NCBI GenBank assembly: GCA_934047225.1
Contig: CAKOHE010000073.1
Location: forward strand, 32,450 to 96,449
Origin: Ypsolopha sequella
Lineage: Eukaryota > Arthropoda > Insecta > Lepidoptera > Ypsolophidae
Direction of reading: 5' to 3'
Length of the DNA stretch: 64,000 nucleotides
Shown here: positions 57,083 to 64,000 of the stretch, one piece after another
How the letters are laid out: every line of letters starts with the position of its first letter
How positions within the stretch are numbered: position 1 is the first letter of the stretch
Made by a program: the position numbers and the translations under genes
Notes under the pieces: model-generated
What the model saw: only the letters and a program-made list of their open reading frames with translations
Told to the model about the DNA's origin: nothing
Database searches by the model: none

Positions 57083-57625
57083 TGTGTATCTCCAAAATTG
57101 TTTTCCAAGTAACATTATTGCATAAACTTATGGTCACTGGCTCAATTATGTCCATGCATTTATTTCACCGAAGAAAATAAATATAATGATCAAACATTCC
57201 ATGACATACAATCTCTGTATAACACTCCTTTCAAAGACACAAGCCTAGTATTACTCGATCAATAAATTGATTCAGAATAATTTTCAGTAGGTATCACAGC
57301 ATAATATCACAGCGTGAATATATTCCAGATTCCAGTCACAGATTTCCTTCAATACTGACTTGCTTAATAACTCATGTTTGTTTATTTATTTTTGTATGTG
57401 TATCTCCAAAATTGTTTTCCAAGTAACATTATTGCATAAACTTATGGTCACTGGCTCAATTATGTCCATGCATTTATTTCACCGAAGAAAATAAATATAA
57501 TGATCAAACATTCCATTACATACAATCTCTGTATAACACTCCTTTCAAAGACACAAGCCTAGTGTTACTCGATCAGTAAATTGATTTAGAATAATTTTCA
57601 GTAGGTATCACAGCATAATATCACA
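57083..57625 (+). repeat. 229-bp direct duplication (offset 314)
   Basis: 57083-57311 and 57397-57625 are the same 229 bp with four differences seen (about 98%), separated by 85 bp. Starts TGTGTATCTCCAAAATTG. No coding content. Confidence 0.93.
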
Positions 57626-58006
57626 TTTTTCAGTTTTTCTTAGATACCAGCGTTCCGTAATCTAGAGTTTAGCCTCCATTTGTTTGTTTTTCCATCATTT
57701 TCTGAACATTTTTCCATTTCTTTCTGATGCAAATTGATAGTCCTGTAGCGGGGTCAATGACCGCTCTGGTTGTTTCACAATTTAAAGTAGATGAGGTTTA
57801 AGTACTTAATTACACTTAACTTTGTTTAAAAGTTATTGTTATCGTCTAATAGGGCTATGAAAAACTATTATTTCACTTTATGCAGCCCATTTTGATCTTG
57901 AAAACACAACTGAAAACGTCACACCACCATTTTACAACGCAATCTTTCTTTTTGTTTCTGAGCGGTTTTATTTGGGCTTTTAGGTATATTTATAGCACTT
58001 CTGAAT
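57626..58006. other. No recognised gene
   Basis: Spacer left of the second 225-bp repeat. Confidence 0.3.
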
Positions 58007-58231
58007 TGATAATATTCTCTAATGATATATTATAAATAAGACAGGTGGATAAGATATTTTGATATAGTTTTATTGGGGACACTATGACCCCTTCCAGAGT
58101 CTTACAATAATACCGCCAAAACTGCCAATTGACAGCTGTGTGTTGCCAGCTGTCTCACAATGAATATCCCTACTTGACTATGATTATTTAAAATAACAAA
58201 TACATGTAATAAAAACCTGTAATAGCTAACA
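58007..58231 (+). repeat. 225-bp repeat, possible LTR (right copy)
   Basis: Same as 48525-48749 at an offset of 9482. It is followed by ATTA (58232-58235), matching the ATTA before the left copy. Confidence 0.85.
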
Positions 58232-58840
58232 ATTATAACATGTTTATCTAGAAAAATCTAAAATGCTTTTATTATGTCGGTTTACGGATGTCCTACAACA
58301 AATGACGATGGTGCGGTATTATTCGGAGTTTTAACTGTGAATTTTGTGACTGACATCTTGCAAATAGGCGCGTAGCAGTACGATTCGTACTTATGATATT
58401 ATTAATATTGTTTATCTTTGCAAAAACTTAGAATATTCAGGATGTTGCTGTAGGTATTATTTAGGAATTTGCAATTATTTAATTAAAAAGGGTCATCACA
58501 AACTTAGAATTAAAAGTTTAGATTTTATCTGACATAAAATAGGTATGCGTATTTTGTTGTTATTCATTTATTAGAAAGATTGCATACATGGAAATTAGGA
58601 AAACTGAAAATTGTGAAATACTCTTTCAATATAATATTAGAGGTACTTAAGTATGTTTACATCATATGGTATTATTTATCTTGACCTAAAATAGAAAGTT
58701 TAGAAATTTAATTAAGTTTCTTTTCATATTATGAGAAATACAAAATTAGAATTCAAAAGTTGGTAGCTACCTTATCATAATTACATACCCGATCAACATT
58801 CAAAAGATTAGAAAAATTCGTTTCCGTAATTTCTATGATC
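58232..58840. other. AT-rich DNA without recognised gene
   Basis: No ORF, repeat or RNA gene was identified. Confidence 0.4.
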
Positions 58841-58854
58841 ATGGCATACAAACA

Positions 58855-59070
58855 AAGGCGCGGGGTGAAGCGCGGGGCCGGGGCGGACGCCAGGCCACGT
58901 TCCAATCGTCGAGACGCTGCCTCACTTTGATTTTAGCGTGTCGGCGTCGTCGTACAAAGAGCCGCGCGGGGTGAAGTGGCGGGGTGAGGGGCGTTCCACT
59001 GACCTAAGGATGGAGTTTGCTCGCGCGCAATTCACACAGCGGCGAGGCGGCGTTTGAGTAGATGGCGATC
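58855..59070 (+). promoter_or_regulatory. GC-rich, CpG-rich patch upstream of candidate exon
   Basis: This is by far the most GC- and CpG-rich stretch of the window (GGCGCGGGGTGAAGCGCGGG and CCGCGCGGGGTGAAGTGGCG repeat a GCGGGGTGAAG core). It ends just before an ATG that leads into a THAP-like peptide with a splice donor. No TATA box is seen. It may be a TATA-less promoter. Confidence 0.35.
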
Positions 59071-59077
59071 CGTCAAG

Positions 59078-59186
59078 ATGAATGAAAAGTGCGTTATTTG
59101 TGGGAATCATTCATCATCTAAATATTTCTTTCGCCCAAAAAACTTACTTTTGCTGCAAAAGAAATATTTAATAGGATATTCAATAG
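59078..59186 (+). CDS. Candidate first exon of a THAP-like zinc-finger protein
   Basis: The ATG at 59078 opens 36 codons and one extra base before a consensus donor, AATAG|GTAAGG. The peptide has C5 and C8 (KCVICGN), then serines, then KYFFRPKN. A Cys-x2-Cys start followed by an aromatic 'FFR.P' is the N-terminal signature of a THAP (C2CH) DNA-binding domain. The rest of the domain (second Cys, His, the AVPTIF-type end) would lie in later exons, which I could not find in the window; a possible acceptor at 59615 (TTTCAG) gives no THAP-like continuation. It may be a real gene running out of the window, a gene remnant, or chance. Confidence 0.35.
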
Positions 59187-59188
59187 GT

Positions 59189-59399
59189 AAGGAATGAAAG
59201 TACATGATCAGATTTACACCGTCCTGTTTTAAGGCGGCCGAACTTTGGTAATTAAAATAGCGGCTCTAAAATGCTTTTGAAAATTTCACCTTAAAATAAA
59301 GAAATAAGGTACCCACTAAGAAATCCTTAAGCAAATAATTTATTATATTTTGCTTTATTTCGGCTAAGGGCTGACATTGTATTGTTACTTTTAACAAAA
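59189..59399. other. No recognised feature
   Basis: Would be intron if the preceding exon is real. Confidence 0.3.
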
Positions 59400-59470
59400 A
59401 AATAGTAACCGACTTCAATAGTAACAGCAGTCATTCACTAAAAAGTTAATAATAATTCTATTAATTAATG
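59400..59470 (+). repeat. Repeat shared with 17640-17740
   Basis: GCAGTCATTCACTAAAAAGT and AATGACCGATGGTACTGAAG match the diverged copy at 17670-17725. Confidence 0.45.
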
Positions 59471-59499
59471 ACCGATGGTACTGAAGTAACACTTTTGCC

Positions 59500-59629
59500 G
59501 ACTTCTTTCTTCCTGAAACATTATGTTATCTAGAAGTCGGCGCTCTTATATTGGTTTTTATGTTGCTAAGTATATCGTAGGAAATACGCCAACTTCTAGA
59601 TTACTTATTGTTTCAGGAAGAAAAAAGTC
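59500..59629. repeat. Hairpin with ~43-bp arms
   Basis: Arms 59500-59542 and 59587-59629: GACTTCTTTCTTCCTGAAAC... pairs with ...GTTTCAGGAAGAAAAAAGTC, loop about 44 nt, several mismatches. Probably a small MITE. The 78-codon ORF over it is likely fortuitous. Confidence 0.7.
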
Positions 59630-59934
59630 AGCAATCCCCTTACATTATATATTAAAAGCATTTACTTCTAAATTCACCTATACATATAAGGTCTTTCTCT
59701 TAAGTCCGAATTTTTTTTTAGGCATTGTCAATTGTCTTTTTAACATTCATTTGCGATAGGATATTTGTCTTTTGGTAAAAATTGATTTGGGTTTATTGTA
59801 CTATTTGTCTGAGACAATGATACCGAACAACTATTTCAAAGAAACATATCCTCTAAAATGCTTAGTTTCTGAGATATCTAATACAGTAGAAAAAGTGCCC
59901 ACGCAGACAAGTCCAGATGCACGCGCTACTAGTA

Positions 59935-60010
59935 CAACCCGACCGCGAAAATACTGCCGATGACGATGGCGTAGCGCGCCATACATTTCATCGGCAATAT
60001 GTTCGTGGTC
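59935..60010. repeat. Imperfect hairpin, ~28-bp arms
   Basis: AACCCGACCGCGAAAATACT near 59936 pairs with GTTCGTGGTCGGGTT near 60001; inner GCCGATGA/TCATCGGC. Confidence 0.55.
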
Positions 60011-60019
60011 GGGTTATAC

Positions 60020-60795
60020 TTACTGATCCCATGCATCTTACGCTCAAAGAAAATGGAAACTTATTACAGCGCAATAAGAGTCTACCAGGCTACTTCGGTT
60101 ATCGTACAATAAATAAAGATCGAATAAACATAATAAAGACACCTAGTTATGTTTTCAAGATACACTTACTTACTTAAATTCGTGCCCGATTCTTAAATAC
60201 ACGGAAAACTATGCACACAATCAGTTTTGCAATAAGCACCACCTAATTACCTATCAGTTCGCGAGCACCCGATGCTCTAATTTGACGACACTACGTCTTT
60301 TAATTAATAAAACGGAAAAATAATAATAATAAAACAAACAAGTCCCTTTTTACACAAGAAACAAAAAATTATTGCTTATCACAAAAATCACAAACCAATT
60401 CGCATAGATTAAAATATGTTAAGGTGTGTTAATTCGAAAACCATTTCGAGATTTAGGTTTAATAAGCCGTATTTTAGAACTTTTGTTCTGAAAAACCTCA
60501 TGATGATGAATATTTTTACGAAAAAGCTTGTAACTTTCATTTGATATTCATGTGACGTCACTTGACTGAAGGCTGTATAGAAATGTGTCGCTTACGAATA
60601 ATCAAGGCATCGACCTAATATGTATGTCGATGGGTCAAGGTCCACACCTGCGAGTTGAACGACCGACACAAACCGAGCCACAGGTGTTGCTCGCACTGCT
60701 GTTGAATTTTGAATTAAAATGGTGCTTACGCGCAGGTAATAGGGTGTCAATTAATTTGATGTTTGCGTCAGGATGTCTGAGAGCGTGTGATTGAA
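60020..60795. other. No recognised gene
   Basis: Short ORFs only, none with a recognisable domain. Confidence 0.35.
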
Positions 60796-61168
60796 CTGTG
60801 CGCCGCGGCGTTTATGGAAACCCTTCCAGTATTCAGAACCCCAGTACTTCTGAGCTGCGGGAGGGTTTACTAGCATTAATTCACAGAAAGTTGCTTTAAA
60901 CCATTCCACTATTCAGAGTTGCGAACGATCTGGATTCGGGTATTGTTTCCGGTGTAATATTCAAGACTTTATAATAAAAATGCTTCCTCTACTCAGATCC
61001 CTAGATAGCATAAAAGTACTTAAGTGCGATCTGACTCGCGGGAGGGATTTCTGCGCTATGCTCCCCGATCTCAGATCGCAAGCGACACGAATCTGGATTC
61101 GGGTATTGTTTTCGGTGTAGTATTCAAAACGAATTCATATATGATCGAAAGCGGCACGTGCCAAGAGA

Positions 61169-61186
61169 GAGAGAGAGAGAGCGATA
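61169..61186 (+). repeat. (GA)n microsatellite
   Basis: About eight GA units. Confidence 0.8.
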
Positions 61187-61207
61187 TCATGCGCATCGCG
61201 CTTTTGT

Positions 61208-61950
61208 TTGTTAGGGTTCCGTAGTACCTAAAAAGTACAAAAGCAACCTTTATGGTGAGACTTCGTTGTCCGTCCGTCCGTCCGTCTGTATGTCACAACC
61301 TCATAACTTTAGCACCGTTAGAGATAAAGACTTGAAATTTGGCACAAAAATTGCATTAATTTGCTCACATATTACAGTGTAAAAAAATATGAAAATTTTT
61401 AAATCGTTTAAAATATTTCTAAAACAAAAGTAAGAAAAAATATATATTATTCTAAAAATACAATAAGGATATCAAATTAAAGATATTAAAGAGCTAATTG
61501 TAAAAATATATATATTTACTACAACCACAAAAATATGTATGTCCTTGTCCCCTTATCTCCGAAACTGGGAGACCGAAAAATATTAAAAATATATAAATTA
61601 TAGATCATAACTGCCCAATTACAGGAGAACAATAGCGAAAAAAAAAATGAGCACAAATGAGAATTATAAAAAAGAAGTGAAATATATATTTTTTCATATA
61701 AATACAATATTGGTATCAAATTGTAGGTATTAAAAAATTTGATTGTAAAAATATATAATTTTACTTTACTTACTAGCTAGCACTGCTTTCGAGAAATCTT
61801 TAAAAAACAATAATATGTATGTCTCCCCCCCCTTATCTCCAAAACTGGTGGACCAAAAATATAAAAAAAATCATGGTAATATGTGTTTACGTAAAGATTA
61901 AAGGAAAAATAAAGCGGTTGAGAAATTCACGAAAAAAATTGTTAAGAACT
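61208..61950 (-). mobile_element. Reverse copy of the CCGGCCAAGTGCGAG-family repeat
   Basis: GTTAGGGTTCCGTAGTACC at the left, (TCCG)n at 61264-61285, CATAACTTTAGCACCGTTAG, CTTATCTCCAAAACTGGTGG, and GCGGTTGAGAAATTCACGAA at the right are complements of the motifs at 12601-13345. The extreme AAGTGCGAG end is missing. Confidence 0.65.
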
Positions 61951-62279
61951 TGATGAATATATTGTCATACGTTTATGCAATTCAATTTTTTTTCTTAGTA
62001 CTATGATATTCATCTTTTCTTTAATCTTCGCTTGATTACATAGATGTCCTTACTAAGCGTATTCTGTTAAACCTATAACCCAATTTTTAGTCTGAGTAGC
62101 GGTAGGAATTCATATTCATAACGCCAGTATTGCGTATGTAATGCCTCCCGCATTACAGAACTAAAAGCAGGGTAGCATTTAATTCATCAAACTGCGCGTT
62201 CAATCGCTTAAACCCTCCCGCAGCTCAGAAGTACTGTGGTTCTGAATACTGGAAGGGTTTCCATAAACGCTGCGCCGCG

Positions 62280-63000
62280 CGTCGACCTACCGCCACAAAA
62301 TAAACATATTTTGTGCTACCGCTCTATAACTAAACTTGTATTATTATTACTACATGTAGGTGCGTATTACCATTGGTATTAGTTTGGTGTTGGTTAAACT
62401 TACTCGAAATTAATACCTTTAGGTATTGATTATCTTAGAAATATATCTATCTCTTTCGCTGAGATTCACACATAGGTTGCGAACGTTATAATAATAATGC
62501 ACATCGGCTATATCGTCGTCTGTTTTCATCGGACTGTTAGTGCTTCGTGCGACAATGATCACGTGACGCCATGATACGATGTGCATTATATATAAACGGC
62601 TGGGAACTGTACATGATGGCATTATGTATCAAATGTATCAGTACTTAAGTGTGAGAGGGTGTGCATGTGCTTGTACACATCGCTCCAAACTTCTATTCTA
62701 CTCTGAACATGAGGTGATAGGTACAGTGAACGCATCGAGCTATACACATTGGACTTTGTACCTTTTGGACTTTGTAGCTTTCTTAGATTCTTTCCTGTAG
62801 GGACTAATATCGTACAGCAAATGCTTAGCTTGGTGTGGTCTCCACTGGACATAAAAAGTAATTAAACAATTTTAATCAACTTCAAAAAAAAAATTACTCA
62901 GACTCATGAAATAATATTTTTACATAAAGGTATACACAAAACCATGGTAGAGCTGATGCTGGGCTCGACGTTGGAGATATGTAAAACGCACTTTCTCGCA
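62280..63000. other. No recognised gene
   Basis: A TATATATAAACGG box near 62587 precedes short ORFs on both strands without domains. Confidence 0.35.
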
Positions 63001-63262
63001 AACCCTCCAAAGTTATTCGGGGGAGAGTAAGAGGACAGCTCTCAAACAGCCACAAAACTAGATGGCCCACCATACCTGGGACCGATCGATGGCAGTATAA
63101 TATCCATCTCCAATTGCCGGCCCTTACGTAAAACAGACTGGTGACGGGCAGCGGCGTCACTGGTGTGAAGGTTTCGACACCGCGCTCACCAACCCGCCTG
63201 CCCAGCATGTGTGAGTATGGGCATTTCTTCCAGGAGGACCGCTAAGAGTGGCGGAAATATCC
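63001..63262 (+). mobile_element. LINE 3' region fragment
   Basis: GACTGGTGACGGGCAGCGGC and CACCAACCCGCCTGCCCAGC match 40150-40230. Upstream, AAACTAGATGGCCCACCATA fits the 'TRWPT/RW.D' zone of LINE ORF ends. Frames are broken. Confidence 0.55.
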
Positions 63263-63620
63263 AAAAGAATATAAGTGAACTAAAAACTAAAAACAAAGAT
63301 TCAAATTGAGGCGGTAAAGAAAAGAAAAGAATTCGCACGTACTGTTTAACACTTCCGCCTTTCTCCGTAGAAGATAAGATTCAAAATAGATCAATCCGGT
63401 CAAATCGTTTGAGCGAAGCCGCCACGCATATTTAGTTTAAGAAATCATGTGTCATATTGCTTTGTACTTAGCATTCTAATTTGTTTGATAAGTACAGCAA
63501 GCGTCAAGATTTTTGTTTATGTTGAGTGAAGCAAAGCAAGTACCGAGTTTTTATTTCTATGAAATTCACTTTCTACGTGAACTTTGTTTGACATGTAAAA
63601 GATCAACTCAGTGCTTGATA

Positions 63621-63720
63621 TTTTTTATCGTCACGACATGAATCCCCGAAGGGGTTTTATAGGTGTTCCGAGTGTGAACTGTGAAATGTAAATCGGTACG
63701 CCCGTATTTCACCGACGATT
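63621..63720 (-). mobile_element. SINE 3' body, minus strand
   Basis: CGTCACGACATGAATCCCCG, GGTGTTCCGAGTGTGAACTG and CGCCCGTATTTCACCGA are the complement of the SINE 3' body at 35430-35530. Confidence 0.65.
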
Positions 63721-64000
63721 AGCGCTTAATACATTGATGATTTTAAAAATATAACTCCTGTTTTGTAAAGTCGTATACTTAGGGTTAAACGTACAGGGGA
63801 TTAGTATCGCCAAATGTGTACTTTCTAAAGCCTCATTTACGGTTGCACCAAAAATATTGAAAAAAAAATGTATATGAATTATCAACTTATTATTATTGTT
63901 CTTTTTCATACCGCCAAAACTTCTATATAAAAAAATTTCAACCGAATGGTCTTTTTTGCTTGAAATCCCTACTGCTCCTAAGCGGCTTTAAGCGGATAAA
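63721..64000. other. No recognised feature
   Basis: AT-rich edge of the window. Confidence 0.3.

Larger units (their letters stand above)
60800..62278. mobile_element. Inverted-repeat-bounded element with nested repeat
   Basis: Arms 60808-60869 and 62208-62270 are inverted copies of about 62 bp with one mismatch seen (GCGTTTATGGAAACCCTTCC... GGGAGGGTTTA). Inside, ATCTGGATTCGGGTATTGTT occurs twice (60928 and 61091). A reverse copy of the CCGGCCAAGTGCGAG-family repeat occupies 61208-61950. No transposase, and no target duplication was identified. Confidence 0.6.

Noticed and set aside
62587..62800. Promoter and small gene after TATATATAAACGG
   Set aside because: A TATA-like string is common in such AT-rich DNA, and the ORFs that follow on both strands have no domain or repeat support.

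Overview
This window looks like repeat-rich nuclear DNA of an insect, most likely a moth or butterfly. It is AT-rich, has one intact intron-free protein-coding gene, and carries repeat families typical of Lepidoptera: tRNA-derived SINEs with a shared 3' body, degraded LINE tails, foldback MITEs, hAT elements and Ty3/gypsy remnants. No bacterial, plasmid or phage organisation was seen. The species cannot be fixed from the sequence alone.

Layout. 1-4.8 kb holds a foldback MITE, a 481-bp hAT-type MITE with an 8-bp target duplication, a second TIR element and a possible degraded exon. 4.87-5.99 kb is the only convincing host gene, a 262-residue short-chain dehydrogenase/reductase with a TATA box and a polyA signal. 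6.01-9.08 kb is a decayed Ty3/gypsy element inserted 17 bp past that polyA signal; it has 392-bp terminal repeats, one gag-pro frame broken by three stops, and no reverse transcriptase core. 9.4-18.5 kb is a patchwork of MITEs, LINE fragments, SINEs and microsatellites. 18.55-20.18 kb is a complete-ended but internally deleted hAT transposon with a perfect 8-bp target duplication. 20.47-21.19 kb is a 714-bp TIR element with a 9-bp target duplication.

The dominant feature is a two-part satellite present twice in the same order and orientation. Copy A is an 18-bp array (21.63-23.84 kb) joined to a 43-bp array (23.84-31.64 kb). Copy B is an 18-bp array (40.67-45.95 kb) joined to a 43-bp array (45.96-48.19 kb). 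The junction is nearly identical in both copies. Together they fill about 17.5 kb. Both 43-bp arrays carry a 15-unit (645-bp) higher-order period, and the 18-bp array of copy B carries a 54-unit (972-bp) one. The 18-bp unit is open in two forward frames, which creates a 1806-codon apparent ORF that is probably not a protein.

31.6-40.5 kb between the copies holds ORF-poor DNA, SINEs, a minus-strand LINE endonuclease fragment and a LINE 3' end. 48.5-58.2 kb is bracketed by two 99% identical 225-bp repeats with TG...CA ends and matching ATTA flanks, so it may be one large non-coding LTR element; inside are two minisatellites, a 75-bp-arm hairpin and nested repeats. 58.2-64 kb has a GC-rich patch leading into a candidate THAP-like first exon, more inverted repeats and more LINE/SINE debris. 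Apart from the dehydrogenase, the sequence reads as mobile and satellite DNA, not a set of cooperating genes.
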